A stretch of 64,000 nucleotides of DNA from Paenibacillus azoreducens (GCF_021654775.1 NZ_AP025343.1:1641501-1705500); one strand, 5' to 3'. Counted from the first letter of the stretch, positions 1-8,637 are shown. Numbers and translations: made by a program. The notes: a model not told the origin generated them from the letters alone.

Positions 1-2
1 GA

Positions 3-356
3 ACGGAAAACCAACGCGTGGAAGTGTTCTCTGGCGCGCGGATATGCGGAACAAACCGCAGCAAATCGTTTTTCGCGATCGATAAGGAAGCAGGGCGCGT
101 GGAATGGATGTTCTCGGGTATGGTCAGTGAGGCCGGTGATAGGGATACTTTGCATTTCAGCCTAATTTCAGGGCACGGTGAATATACCGCCAGCGGCTGC
201 GTTTTTGAAGGAGGGGGATTTGAGGTCGCGGCCGATTATTTCGAGGGAGGTTACATGCTGCATCAGGGCAATGTAGAGAGGGCGGTAGACCGCGGCGGTC
301 TGCCGGCGGAAAATGCTGCGGTGCGGCATTTGCAGGGCAATCTGATCTTGCGGTAG
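3..356 (+). CDS. Hypothetical protein, C-terminal part (5' end outside window)
   Basis: The reading frame is open to the left edge of the window, so this is the tail of a gene that starts upstream. About 117 residues are visible and end at a TAG. The piece is rich in Gly, Glu and aromatic residues and has alternating polar and hydrophobic strands, with no membrane segment and no motif I recognise. A rho-independent terminator follows about 95 bases after the stop. The ATG or GTG codons near the left edge have no convincing ribosome binding site, which supports a truncated gene rather than a short complete one. No function can be given. Confidence 0.55.
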   Translation, partial: TENQRVEVFSGARICGTNRSKSFFAIDKEAGRVEWMFSGMVSEAGDRDTLHFSLISGHGEYTASGCVFEGGGFEVAADYFEGGYMLHQGNVERAVDRGGLPAENAAVRHLQGNLILR

Positions 357-451
357 CAGGCTTGGGCTCTTTTTCGATGTGACACTGGTTCATCTTTGTC
401 GACAAATGACATATCGAATATGAAAACTTCCGGGAATCCGGAAGCGAAAAG

Positions 452-482
452 GCTTCAGCTGTATGCTGAGGTCTTTTTTTTC
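452..482 (+). terminator. Rho-independent terminator
   Basis: A stem CTTCAGC / GCTGAGG with a 5-nt loop is followed by an uninterrupted run of T. It lies after the partial first gene and most likely ends its transcript. Confidence 0.75.
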
Positions 483-647
483 GATTTAATTCGCGTTTTG
501 ATCATGAAAAATACCGTCGTTTTCAGGCAGATTGGTGGTTTAACGAAAAATATCCCGAAAATTTAGATGTTTATAAGAGGTTAATGATTGATTTTGTCGA
601 AATATTGAGGTAAGAAACCAATGAAATCAATGAAGGGGGAAGTTGGA

Positions 648-1628
648 ATGCGGCAGGTAACAAGCGGATATCAAAAACAGAACGATGAAAAGAAAAGGCT
701 TATGAGCAAGGGATTTCAAATGTTCGGCCTGAGACGGGGCTTGCGTCTGTTGGTTCTGGCTTCGCTCATCTCGGCGGGTATGTTGGCCGGCAGCGCGGCA
801 GTTCCGGCGATGGCGGCAGAGGCAGGGACTGCTGCAGGCATGAACCAGGATCAAAGTGAAGCATTGACATACTTGAATAGCGTGAGAGCCAAGGTTGGGT
901 TGCAGCCACTGCAGTTCAGCGCGACGATTTCGAAGGCGGCCCGGCTTCATGCGCTTTATTACAATGCCAATCATGAAAAATTGGCGGAGAATTCGCATAG
1001 CCAAACCAAAGGCGCATCCGGATTTACGGGAGCAACTGTCCTGGAGCGGCTGAAAGCATCCGGTTGGTCGCCCGGCCCGAACGGATATACGACCGGCGAA
1101 GTGATGCATTTCGAGCAGTCGGGGAGTAAGGAAGCCATAGAAAGCTGGCTGAATACCGCTTACCATCGGGAGATTATTCTCAGCCACAAATATAAGGAAA
1201 TCGGAATCGGTCTTGTGGATGGCACTGCAGTCATGGATTTGGCTGGTCCTTATGATCCGGCTCCAATCAAGGGGGGCATCGCCGTATTTCCTTATAACGG
1301 CATGAAAAATGTGGATGTCGGCTTTTACGGGCTTGAAAATCCCAACCCGCTGAGCAAGTTCAATGTGAAAGAATCAGGTTACATTATTTCGGCAACGGCG
1401 CAAAACGAAATGGTATGGCATAAAGCCGACATTACCGACGAGAGCGGGGCTGACGTCCCTTATTTTGAAGAACTTCGCAACAAAAATACGCTGTTTATGT
1501 ACCCCAAATCTGTTCTAAAAGAGAATCATACATATAAAGTGTCATTATCCTATGAAATGAAAGGAAAGGCCGGGAAGCAGCAAATAACCTGGTCATTTAC
1601 CACCGGCGCCGCAGGTTCAAAAAGCTGA
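648..1628 (+). CDS. Secreted CAP-domain (SCP/PR1-like) protein
   Basis: The ATG at 648 is chosen because GGGGGAAG lies 5-7 nt upstream; an in-frame ATG at 621 has a weaker site. The product (326 aa) starts with a basic stretch and a hydrophobic signal segment ending in AMA|AEA near residue 56. A CAP domain follows (about residues 68-215), recognisable by LNSVRAKVGLQPLQ, the AARLH helix and the NTAYHREIILSHKYKEIGIG segment. The last 100 residues look like an Ig-like beta domain ending in a WSFTTG strand, common in Paenibacillus surface proteins. CAP proteins act outside the cell; the bacterial substrates are mostly unknown. It is monocistronic, with its own terminator. Confidence 0.85.
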   Translation: MRQVTSGYQKQNDEKKRLMSKGFQMFGLRRGLRLLVLASLISAGMLAGSAAVPAMAAEAGTAAGMNQDQSEALTYLNSVRAKVGLQPLQFSATISKAARLHALYYNANHEKLAENSHSQTKGASGFTGATVLERLKASGWSPGPNGYTTGEVMHFEQSGSKEAIESWLNTAYHREIILSHKYKEIGIGLVDGTAVMDLAGPYDPAPIKGGIAVFPYNGMKNVDVGFYGLENPNPLSKFNVKESGYIISATAQNEMVWHKADITDESGADVPYFEELRNKNTLFMYPKSVLKENHTYKVSLSYEMKGKAGKQQITWSFTTGAAGSKS

Positions 1629-1706
1629 AGCGAAGCGATACCTTTATACTGCGAAGTAAGAACCTCTATACTGACGTTTGCAGACGTGCAAAACATCTAA
1701 GCCCCA

Positions 1707-1741
1707 AAAGCTGCCCTTATGAAATAAGAGGCGGCTTTTTG
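1707..1741 (+). terminator. Rho-independent terminator
   Basis: Stem AAGCTGCC / GGCGGCTT (one G-T wobble) with T-rich tail. It follows the CAP-domain gene. Confidence 0.75.
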
Positions 1742-1770
1742 CTGTCCACTGGTCTGGAAAAAAATAGGGC

Positions 1771-1815
1771 TTTACAAACATTGATGTCATAGTGTACTAT
1801 TCAACTAGAACACTA
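1771..1815 (+). promoter_or_regulatory. Promoter with overlapping YtrA/GntR-type operator
   Basis: A promoter reads TTTACA, 18 nt, TACTAT (1771-1776 and 1795-1800). An inverted repeat TAGTGT-N14-ACACTA (1790-1815) covers the -10 element. B. subtilis YtrA is known to bind spaced AGTGTA/TACACT half-sites, and a YtrA-like regulator is the third gene of this operon, so autorepression is the likely arrangement. The pairing of site and protein is inferred. Confidence 0.65.
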
Positions 1816-1835
1816 ATACAAGAGGAGATGTGAGC

Positions 1836-2798
1836 ATGAATCATCCCAATGATATACAATTAGACGCCGTGCTGTCGCTGCGGGGCGTTTCCAAGAAAAT
1901 AGGGAACAAAAAAATCGTGGATCAGCTATCGTTTGATGTCCATGAAGGGGAAATCGTCGGTTTGCTCGGACCGAACGGCGCGGGGAAGACGACAACGATC
2001 CGCATGATCGCCGGACTGATTCAAATGACGGAAGGGGATATTTTCATTCGCGGGAGCAGCATCCGGCGCGATTGGAAAAAAGCGATTCGCCATATGGGAG
2101 CGATTATCGAGAATCCGGAATTTTATCCTTACATGACCGGTTATGATAACTTGAAACAATATCAGCGCATGAACGACTGGATCAGCGACAGCCGGATCGA
2201 AGAGGTCGTCCGTCTCGTCGGGCTTGAGAATGCCATGAAGAAAAAGGTCAAGGCCTATTCGCTCGGAATGCGCCAGCGGCTGGGAATAGCGCAGGCATTG
2301 CTGCACGAGCCCTCCGTCCTGATCCTGGACGAACCGACCAACGGGCTTGATCCGGCGGGCATTCGGGAAATGCGTGATTACCTGAAAACCATCGCCCGCG
2401 AGGAAGGCATTTCGATTCTGGTGTCGAGTCATCTTTTGCTGGAGATGGAGCAGTTATGCAGCCGGGTGGTCGTGATCCAGGAGGGCAAGCTGGTGACGGT
2501 ACGTTCCCTAGTTGACGATGGAGGGGATCTGTCCGAAGAGAAAAATTTTGTGCGGGTCATGTTCCGGGTCGGCCGCCTTGAGGAAGCCAAACATGTGCTT
2601 GCCGCCCGCGATGATGCCGAAATTTTGCAGGTGGACGCAGGGCAAAGCGAGCTGCTGGTGGCGCTCCGGTACAAGGACATTCCAGATATGGTAACCGCGC
2701 TTGGCGCGGCGCAAGTCCCCATTTACCAAATCACGGAGCTGAAACAATCGCTGGAAGACGAATTTTTGAAATGGACGGGAGGAAACAGAATTGCGTAG
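1836..2798 (+). CDS. ABC transporter ATP-binding protein
   Basis: Start at ATG 1836: AGGAG lies 8 nt upstream, while the GTG at 1830 is too close to it. The 320-aa protein has a complete nucleotide-binding domain: Walker A GPNGAGKT (near residue 46), signature YSLGMRQRLGIA, Walker B VLILDEPTNGLDPAG and the switch histidine in VSSH. The C-terminal 80 residues form the accessory domain typical of the bacitracin/lantibiotic-type (BcrA-like) ATPases. It is the first gene of a five-gene operon and overlaps the next gene, an ABC-2 permease, by 8 nt. It probably powers that permease in export or envelope-stress defence. The substrate is not readable from sequence. Confidence 0.9.
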   Translation: MNHPNDIQLDAVLSLRGVSKKIGNKKIVDQLSFDVHEGEIVGLLGPNGAGKTTTIRMIAGLIQMTEGDIFIRGSSIRRDWKKAIRHMGAIIENPEFYPYMTGYDNLKQYQRMNDWISDSRIEEVVRLVGLENAMKKKVKAYSLGMRQRLGIAQALLHEPSVLILDEPTNGLDPAGIREMRDYLKTIAREEGISILVSSHLLLEMEQLCSRVVVIQEGKLVTVRSLVDDGGDLSEEKNFVRVMFRVGRLEEAKHVLAARDDAEILQVDAGQSELLVALRYKDIPDMVTALGAAQVPIYQITELKQSLEDEFLKWTGGNRIA

Positions 2799-3540
2799 TT
2801 TTATGAACCTTGTTACAAATGAATGGCTGAAAATGTCCAAGAAACGCAGCTTTTTTATTCCATATGCAATCATCGCGGTGATGGCGGTGACGGTGGCCTG
2901 GGTCATCAAGCGCTGGGGCGGAAATATGGACATATCCGTTTACGAATATACTGGCATGATGTCCAGCATCGATGGTTTCGGCAAGTTTGTCGCCATGCTT
3001 GCAATTATTTTTACGGCTGGCATGATATCCAAAGAACACAGCCAGGGAACGATTAAATTTTTGCTCATCCGCGGTCAAAGCCGCGTTAAAATACTCGCTT
3101 CAAAATATGCGGCGGCGCTGCTGTTTGTCTTGTCGCTGATCGTTTGGCTTCATGTAACATGCTTCGCTTCGGGAGCTTTATTTTTCGGGTTCGAGCAGTC
3201 TCCGGGTGTATGGAACGATATGCTGATCGTGGGCGGAAGCACGCTTGTATACAGCATCGTTTACACGACACTGGCGTTTATGATGGGCGTGCTGACGCGC
3301 TCGACAGGCGCGGCGATGGGTCTGGGGATGATGGCCGTTGTACTGAGCAGTATTGTTATCCCAAAGAGCTTTTACAAATACGTGCTGTTTCCGAACGTAA
3401 ATCTGTCTGTATACAGTCACGGGGGACAGCCGCCGATCGAAGGGATGACGCTTCCTTTTTCGATCACGGTTTTGGCCATATATCTCATCTTGTTTCTTGG
3501 CATCAGCTTTGTTACGTTTAAGAGACGTGATATAGCCTGA
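2791..3540 (+). CDS. ABC-2 type permease subunit
   Basis: TTG start at 2791 with GGGAGG 8 nt upstream; it overlaps the ATPase gene. The 249-aa product has six hydrophobic segments. The first follows KKRSFFIPY, and a cytoplasmic loop contains KEHSQGTIKFLLIRGQSR, the typical coupling segment of BcrB/NatB-like permeases. It should form the membrane channel of the exporter with the preceding ATPase. The 43-nt gap to the GntR gene contains only a ribosome binding site, so the operon continues. Confidence 0.85.
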   Translation: MRSFMNLVTNEWLKMSKKRSFFIPYAIIAVMAVTVAWVIKRWGGNMDISVYEYTGMMSSIDGFGKFVAMLAIIFTAGMISKEHSQGTIKFLLIRGQSRVKILASKYAAALLFVLSLIVWLHVTCFASGALFFGFEQSPGVWNDMLIVGGSTLVYSIVYTTLAFMMGVLTRSTGAAMGLGMMAVVLSSIVIPKSFYKYVLFPNVNLSVYSHGGQPPIEGMTLPFSITVLAIYLILFLGISFVTFKRRDIA

Positions 3541-3583
3541 TGCAGCCAAGGGGCAAAGCTGACGGCGAAAGGAGTTTAGCCAC

Positions 3584-4006
3584 TTGAGCATCGAATTTGA
3601 CAACAACTTGCCGATCTATCTCCAAATTATGAACCATATCAAAAAGCAGATCGTTTCCGGTCTGCTTCAGCCTGGAGATAAAATTCCGTCCGTAAGGGAG
3701 CTTGCGGCGGACCTGCAAATTAATCCGAATACGGTCCAGCGGACGTTTCAGGAGTTGGAACGCGAGGAAGTCGTGGAGACAAAACGCGGACTGGGAAGAT
3801 ATGTGACAAGCGAGGAATCCAAAATTATGACGATTAAAAAGGAAATGGCGGGAGATTTGCTGCACCAATTCATTCATGGCATGCAGGAACTGGGGTTTAG
3901 AAATCAGGATATCGTCACCATCGTTAAGGAAGCGGTGGCTGCCGATGCCGGGAACGGCCTGGAACGGAAGGGGGAAAATGCAGATGGAAACGCTGCTGAA
4001 AGTTAA
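3584..4006 (+). CDS. GntR-family transcriptional regulator (YtrA subfamily)
   Basis: TTG start with AAAGGAG about 10 nt upstream. The 140-aa protein has an N-terminal winged helix, with the GntR signature at IYLQIMNHIKKQIVSG, GDKIPSVRELA and INPNTVQRTFQELE, and only a short helical tail. That size and layout are those of the YtrA subfamily, whose members repress the ABC operon that encodes them. The inverted repeat over the operon promoter at 1790-1815 is the expected target. The 3' end overlaps the second ATPase gene by 23 nt. Confidence 0.88.
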   Translation: MSIEFDNNLPIYLQIMNHIKKQIVSGLLQPGDKIPSVRELAADLQINPNTVQRTFQELEREEVVETKRGLGRYVTSEESKIMTIKKEMAGDLLHQFIHGMQELGFRNQDIVTIVKEAVAADAGNGLERKGENADGNAAES

Positions 4007-4682
4007 GTCCCTGTCCAAACGATACGGCTCCAAGCAGGCGCTGGACCAGGTCAGCTTTGAGATCGGAATGGGCAAAATTATCGGTTTGCTCGGCCCAAAC
4101 GGAAGCGGCAAAAGCACGATGATGCAAGTTATTGCCGGCCTCACTCCCGCTACAGCCGGAGAGGTTTCTGTCATGGGCAAACCCGTCGGCCTAGAAACGA
4201 AAAAACTCATTTCCTATATGCCCGACCGTCCGATGACCGAAAGTTGGATGAAGGTGAAGGACGCCGTTGCCTTTTACAAGGATTTTTATGCAGACTTTGA
4301 TGGGGAAAAGGCGCGTGAAATGCTGGATTTTATGAATTTGGACGAAAAGAGCTCAGTCAGCGCATTATCCAAAGGCATGAATGAACGTCTGCAACTTACG
4401 TTGGCCCTTTCGCGCCAAGTCAATCTCTATTTGCTGGATGAACCGATCGGCGGGGTGGATCCCGTGGCCCGGGGTAAAATTCTGGATGCCATCGTGCGTT
4501 TTTACAGCGAGGACAGCAGTCTCGTCATCTGCACCCATCTGGTCCGGGATATGGAGCGGATTTTCGATGAAGTGATGTTTCTGAACAATGGAAGCATCAC
4601 GCTGCACGAGGAAGTGGAAGATCTCCGCATCAAGCATGGAAGGAGCGTCGACGAGATGTTTAAAGAGGTGTTTGGCGAATGA
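3984..4682 (+). CDS. Second ABC transporter ATP-binding protein (YtrB-like)
   Basis: ATG 3984 is preferred because AGGGGG lies 9 nt upstream; the ATG at 3978 would leave only 3 nt. The 232-aa product has Walker A GPNGSGKS, signature LSKGMNERLQLTLAL, Walker B LYLLDEPIGGVDP and the switch histidine in CTHLV. The Q-loop region reads YMPDRPMTESW. This resembles YtrB. The start lies inside the GntR gene and the stop overlaps the next start (ATGA), so translation is coupled. It probably pairs with the following membrane protein, which gives the operon two complete ATPase-permease pairs under one regulator. Confidence 0.88.
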   Translation: METLLKVKSLSKRYGSKQALDQVSFEIGMGKIIGLLGPNGSGKSTMMQVIAGLTPATAGEVSVMGKPVGLETKKLISYMPDRPMTESWMKVKDAVAFYKDFYADFDGEKAREMLDFMNLDEKSSVSALSKGMNERLQLTLALSRQVNLYLLDEPIGGVDPVARGKILDAIVRFYSEDSSLVICTHLVRDMERIFDEVMFLNNGSITLHEEVEDLRIKHGRSVDEMFKEVFGE

Positions 4683-5416
4683 TCAAGCTGCTGAAATACG
4701 ATCTGAGGCGTAACGCGAATCTATTGTTCGGTGTTATGGCTGTGCTGATCCTTGCGGAACTGGCATTGATCTTCTGGACTACGCTAGCGCTGCAATTAAG
4801 AATTGGATTAGGCATATTCTTTTTCGGCTTGGCCGGAGCCGTCCTCACGATTAACAATATGAAGGTGTTCGATTATAACATCCATTCGGTGAGTCGAAGG
4901 CTTCTTCCTGTCCGCTCCTTGTCCTATGTTTGGTCGTCCCTTGTTTACGGTTTGCTGAATAATTTGGTGGTGCTCCTGATTGGCGTCGGATTCGGGTTTT
5001 ATTGGTACTCACAGGACAACAGTGAGCTTTGGAGCGGTTCCGGTCTTTCGTTTTATTTCTGGTCTATGGTGTCGGCAGAGGTTGTATTTTCGGTTTTATT
5101 TGCATATTTGTTGCTGTACATGATCATCGCTTTGGCGAGAAGCATAACGAAAAAAGGCGTTTTCTGGGTCGGGCTTCTCCTGTACATGGTTATAGCGATT
5201 GCGATAGACTGGATTGATAGGGTTCTGTTTGATTCGAATCGCGGCCAGCCGCTTTTTTTGGTAAATATCTTTAGAGCGCAGGATGGAGCACTACCGAATA
5301 CTTCCACGAACTCGGTTTTGCTTACGTACGGGCAAATTGCATTTTACTTGCTGCTCTGCATTGTCTTTCTTTTCGTCATCAAGTGGTGCGTCGAGAAAAG
5401 AATTGAAGCCGAATAA
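4679..5416 (+). CDS. Membrane protein, ABC permease partner
   Basis: The ATG overlaps the stop of the preceding ATPase gene (ATGA). The 245-aa product has about six hydrophobic segments, including LLFGVMAVLILAEL, FFFGLAGAVLTI, LLNNLVVLLIGVGFGFYW and FYLLLCIVFLFVI. Its order after a YtrB-like ATPase suggests the transmembrane partner of that ATPase. Sequence identity to named permeases is not obvious by eye. It is the last gene of the operon; a long-stem terminator follows. Confidence 0.75.
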   Translation: MIKLLKYDLRRNANLLFGVMAVLILAELALIFWTTLALQLRIGLGIFFFGLAGAVLTINNMKVFDYNIHSVSRRLLPVRSLSYVWSSLVYGLLNNLVVLLIGVGFGFYWYSQDNSELWSGSGLSFYFWSMVSAEVVFSVLFAYLLLYMIIALARSITKKGVFWVGLLLYMVIAIAIDWIDRVLFDSNRGQPLFLVNIFRAQDGALPNTSTNSVLLTYGQIAFYLLLCIVFLFVIKWCVEKRIEAE

Positions 5417-5456
5417 GCATATGCAAGTTAGAGCCTACTGTGGCCCGCATTAAGTT

Positions 5457-5522
5457 CACCCCTTAGAATATACATTGGAAAAAACCTTGGTTAATCCGAT
5501 GAAATCTAAGGGGTGTATTTTT
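5457..5522 (+). terminator. Long-loop terminator of the ABC operon
   Basis: Perfect 11-bp inverted repeat CACCCCTTAGA / TCTAAGGGGTG separated by 37 nt, followed by TATTTTTTTA. The loop contains the palindrome CCTTGG. The position after the operon suggests termination. The long loop is unusual. Confidence 0.6.
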
Positions 5523-5801
5523 TATGATGATCGGATGTTAAGTTTCCAGCGGTAGGTGAAAACTTTCTGCTCGCAAGAAAAGCCTCATCTTACGCAGGGG
5601 CATTCATCGTGGAAAGGGCTCCGAATGGAAGCTTTTCTTAAGATTATAAAATTTATAGTTTTAAGCGGAGCTTAAGTATTCTATAATCGCAAGAAAAACA
5701 TCCGCTAAATACGGTCTGTCTTCTTAGAAAGTACGTCGATAGACGTTTTTCTTATGGAAGTTGAAGGACGGAAGTTTGTTTTCTTTATGCCAACTGTTTT
5801 C
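5523..5801. other. Intergenic, no gene seen
   Basis: No reading frame with a ribosome binding site and no convincing structure. The octamer CGCAAGAA occurs twice (near 5572 and 5688), once followed by AAGC and once by AAAC. Nothing else can be supported here. Confidence 0.5.
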
Positions 5802-6060
5802 TAACGGACACCACGGCCGCTAAATGGCCCAAAACAGCTACTTTATAAATGTAACGGACACCACAGCGCTTAATTGCCCCAAAACAACGTCAAAAGGGCC
5901 TTTTTCACAAAATAACAGCATCTGTGTCCGTTAGAAATCAAAATGCGCGAAATTGGCCTCAATAGCGGCCGCTGTGTCCGTTAGAGATTTAGCTGCAACT
6001 GTGCCCGTTAAAAATCATAATGCTCGAAATCGACCTTCATAGCTGCCGATGTATCTCTTA
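5802..6060. repeat. Modular repeat array, GGACAC family, copy 1
   Basis: Modules of the form (C)TAACGGACACCAC-N3-CGCTTAA read rightwards near 5802 and 5850. Inverted modules (TAGCGGCCGCTGTGTCCGTTAGA type) follow near 5912, 5962 and 5992, and a decayed one near 6040. Linkers of about 25-35 nt lie between modules. The array converges head to head. A second copy lies at 32863-33052 with related linkers. No coding potential. Confidence 0.8.
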
Positions 6061-6065
6061 AAGTT

Positions 6066-6854
6066 TCACACTGGTATATGATAATACGGCAAACGCATAG
6101 TTTCGCGAAAGCCAAGTTTTTTGGCCAAATTTACTGAGGCCGTGTTTTCAAGACGGCATGACCACACGGGCTCTAAACCATTTACAAGGCAATAATTGAT
6201 AAGTGTTATGCATGCAATGCGGGCTAACCCTTTACCTCGATGTTTTTCTGCCGTTTCGATACCGATTTCCAGTTTTCCATCATGCACAAAGGCTGCGAAA
6301 GCTGTGGTGGCTGGTTCATTATCAACCTTGACAGTAAAACTGATTGCTGTCTGCAAAAACTGTTGTTCATCACGCCAAAAAGCTTTGGGAATGACTGAGC
6401 CTTCAATGTTTGCATACATATCAACTGAAGAAGGGACAACGGTATAATTGTCCAAAGATATAAGCGAATTGTTGTGTTCATACGCGTCTTTATCAAAAGA
6501 AAAATTAAGACGAGTATAAAGTGTTGCTTGATTGTTATGAACCAATTTTTCAAGTTGGGTTTCCCAAGTGCGGGGAAATGCCTGCAGCCATTCATCCATA
6601 TTCCTTGGTTCAGTTTTTTGTATAAAGTAGTCCCAAAGTTCATCGTTAAACTGTTCATTATCGGCATCCCCAAAAAGCAGCGACATCCCATAAGCATGAA
6701 TAACATAAAATGACGTCGGATCGTATGCCGAATCGGCAAAAACTTTACCGCCGGCATGACCGGCAAGCACAGAGCGCACAAACAACGTATTGCAATCCAC
6801 TTGGTTTAATGGATTCAAAAGCATTTTATATTGACTTTCATCCAACTGAATCAT
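6066..6854 (-). CDS. GNAT-family N-acetyltransferase (ZmaR-like)
   Basis: The start ATG at 6854 has AGGGGGT 7 nt upstream; the frame is open further but without another ribosome binding site. The 262-aa protein has a variable N-terminal half and a C-terminal GNAT fold. The acetyl-CoA site is visible as IETAEKHRGKGLARIACITL, followed by the N-x-AS-V-x-L-AKKLGF segment and YYHI near the end. This layout resembles the zwittermicin resistance (ZmaR-type) GNAT group, but the substrate is unknown. It is transcribed divergently from the MocR-type gene at 7008 and shares the intergenic palindrome with it, so the MocR regulator may control it. Confidence 0.8.
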   Translation of the reverse strand: MIQLDESQYKMLLNPLNQVDCNTLFVRSVLAGHAGGKVFADSAYDPTSFYVIHAYGMSLLFGDADNEQFNDELWDYFIQKTEPRNMDEWLQAFPRTWETQLEKLVHNNQATLYTRLNFSFDKDAYEHNNSLISLDNYTVVPSSVDMYANIEGSVIPKAFWRDEQQFLQTAISFTVKVDNEPATTAFAAFVHDGKLEIGIETAEKHRGKGLARIACITLINYCLVNGLEPVWSCRLENTASVNLAKKLGFRETMRLPYYHIPV

Positions 6855-6969
6855 AGCGGTACCCCCTATTAAAAATGAAAAGTTAATAAGCAGAGCAGCT
6901 TGTTCTAAGATAGTAGTACTGAGATCAGCATATATTTCAGCGGTGCATAATATCAATCATTCAATATTG

Positions 6970-6989
6970 AATCTATACCGGTATAGATT
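6970..6989. promoter_or_regulatory. Perfect 20-bp palindrome between GNAT and mocR-type genes
   Basis: AATCTATACC joined to GGTATAGATT without a spacer. It lies 19 bases before the MocR-type start codon and 116 bases before the GNAT start. MocR/GabR proteins are known to use ATACC-like half-sites, so this is a good candidate autoregulatory operator. The assignment is inferred. Confidence 0.7.
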
Positions 6990-7007
6990 TCATAGGGGGG
7001 TTAAATA

Positions 7008-8354
7008 ATGGCAAACTACAAATACGAATATGTTGCCAATACCATAAAGGAAAAGATCCTCTGCGGCGTGTATAAAGCCGGCAGTAAATTGCCGTCCATA
7101 CAAATGCTTGCTAAAGAGCTGTCCCTTAATACCGATACCGTCATTAGAGCATACAAATGGCTGGAGTCCGAACATTTAATCTATGCCGTGGCAAAAAGCG
7201 GATATTATGTAGTGAAATCTACCGATGTTATTGAAGAGGGGGCGACTATCATTGACATGCTTACAACTAGCCCCGCTAATGAGGTAAATCCATATAAGGA
7301 TTTTTATCATTGCATGGAAAAAGCAATTTCATTATATGAACACAAGTTGTTTGCGTACTCTCCCACGAAAGGAATGCCGGAGTTAATCAACATACTGCAA
7401 AAACATATGGTTAATTATCAGATATTTGCCAAAGGACAGGATATATTCATGACCAGTGGCGAACAACAAGCATTGTTCATCCTCGCTTCAATGTCTTTTC
7501 CTAATGGACAAAATACGATTCTTGTGGAACAACCGACTTACCCTGTCATGCTGGAAACAATCCGTGTAAATAATGCTTCTGTGATTGGTATACATAGAAC
7601 AGCAAACGGTTTGGATCTCGCTGAACTCGAGAGAATATTTGCGCAGAACACCATTAAATTTTTTTATCTTATGCCAAGATTTCAAAATCCTACAGGCTTT
7701 TCTTATAGCAATAGGCAGAAAAAAGAGATTCTTCGATTAGCCAAAAAATATCATGTATATATCGTGGAAGACGATTATCTGGCTGACCTGGAATTAAACC
7801 CGAGAAACGACCCGTTTGCGGCTTTCGATGTTGATAACATTGTTATTTATGTCAGAAGTTTTTCTAAAACGCTTTTGCCAGGTTTAAGATTGGGGATGGC
7901 AATCATTCCAAAGCCATTGCAGGAAGAATTTACGAAGAGAAAAAATGCAATCGACCTGAATTCATCTGTCTTTTCGCAGGGCGCTTTAGAAATATATCTC
8001 CGAAGCAGTATGTATGAAATGCATATCAAAAGAACAAAGGCTTTCTATAAAGAAAAAATGGAGCTTTTAAGCAAAGAGTGTAAAAAGGAACTAAAGAATT
8101 TGGCGCGCTGTTATATACCGTCAACCGGCATATTTGCTTATATTGAAGTAGAACATTTCTCGGCAGAATCCTTCATTGCCAAACTGGAGAAAAATGGACT
8201 AAAAGCAATGAGCACAAATTCAGCTTATATAGACGGTTTTGCCCATTCTGAAGGGATTAGATTATGTACATGTAAAGCCGATACCCAATCGATCGCCCGT
8301 GCTGTTCAAATACTCAGACAAACACTGCTGGATGGAGATAACCATAGCGTATGA
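7008..8354 (+). CDS. MocR-type regulator (GntR winged helix fused to aminotransferase I domain)
   Basis: ATG with AGGGGGG 7 nt upstream. The 448-aa product begins with a GntR winged helix (residues 1-75: GSKLPSIQMLAKELSLNTDTV, then YKWLE). A fold type I aminotransferase-like domain follows, with the PLP pocket segments SGEQQAL, NPTGFSY, VEDDYLADL and the Schiff-base lysine in SFSKTLLPGLRLG. Proteins of this family (GabR, PdxR and others) are PLP-dependent transcription factors, usually of vitamin B6 or amino acid metabolism. It is divergent from a GNAT gene with a perfect palindrome between them. The effector is unknown. Confidence 0.9.
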   Translation: MANYKYEYVANTIKEKILCGVYKAGSKLPSIQMLAKELSLNTDTVIRAYKWLESEHLIYAVAKSGYYVVKSTDVIEEGATIIDMLTTSPANEVNPYKDFYHCMEKAISLYEHKLFAYSPTKGMPELINILQKHMVNYQIFAKGQDIFMTSGEQQALFILASMSFPNGQNTILVEQPTYPVMLETIRVNNASVIGIHRTANGLDLAELERIFAQNTIKFFYLMPRFQNPTGFSYSNRQKKEILRLAKKYHVYIVEDDYLADLELNPRNDPFAAFDVDNIVIYVRSFSKTLLPGLRLGMAIIPKPLQEEFTKRKNAIDLNSSVFSQGALEIYLRSSMYEMHIKRTKAFYKEKMELLSKECKKELKNLARCYIPSTGIFAYIEVEHFSAESFIAKLEKNGLKAMSTNSAYIDGFAHSEGIRLCTCKADTQSIARAVQILRQTLLDGDNHSV

Positions 8355-8496
8355 ATCTTAATGAAGACAAAAGATAACTGCCTGGTCATCGCCTTGGCGT
8401 GCAGCTGGTTTTGAATCGTTTTCCAAGGCATGGAAGAGTGATCCGATCAGCCCGGAAACCCGCATTAGATCAGCCTTTCCAGCCTTTTGCAGACGC

Positions 8497-8525
8497 TTGC
8501 AAACCCAGCGCTTAGCCGATACAAT
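8497..8525 (+). promoter_or_regulatory. Promoter of the RpiR-type gene
   Basis: TTGCAA (8497-8502), 17 nt, TACAAT (8520-8525), about 110 nt before the proposed start codon. Close to the sigma-A consensus. Confidence 0.55.
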
Positions 8526-8637
8526 AGGATTAAATTATGGGACGAAAGTGAACCTTCGCATTTATGAATGGGAAACTAAAACTTCCGGCTCAGCAGCTGT
8601 TATTTGATTGACGGGAGACAGGAAGGGGCGGAAAGCA

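Noticed and set aside
5457..5522. Long-loop inverted repeat considered as an insertion sequence remnant
   Set aside because: No transposase trace or flanking direct repeat could be found; the T tract and position fit a terminator.
5802..6060. GGACAC array considered as CRISPR
   Set aside because: Modules change orientation within the array and linkers are related between loci, unlike CRISPR spacers.
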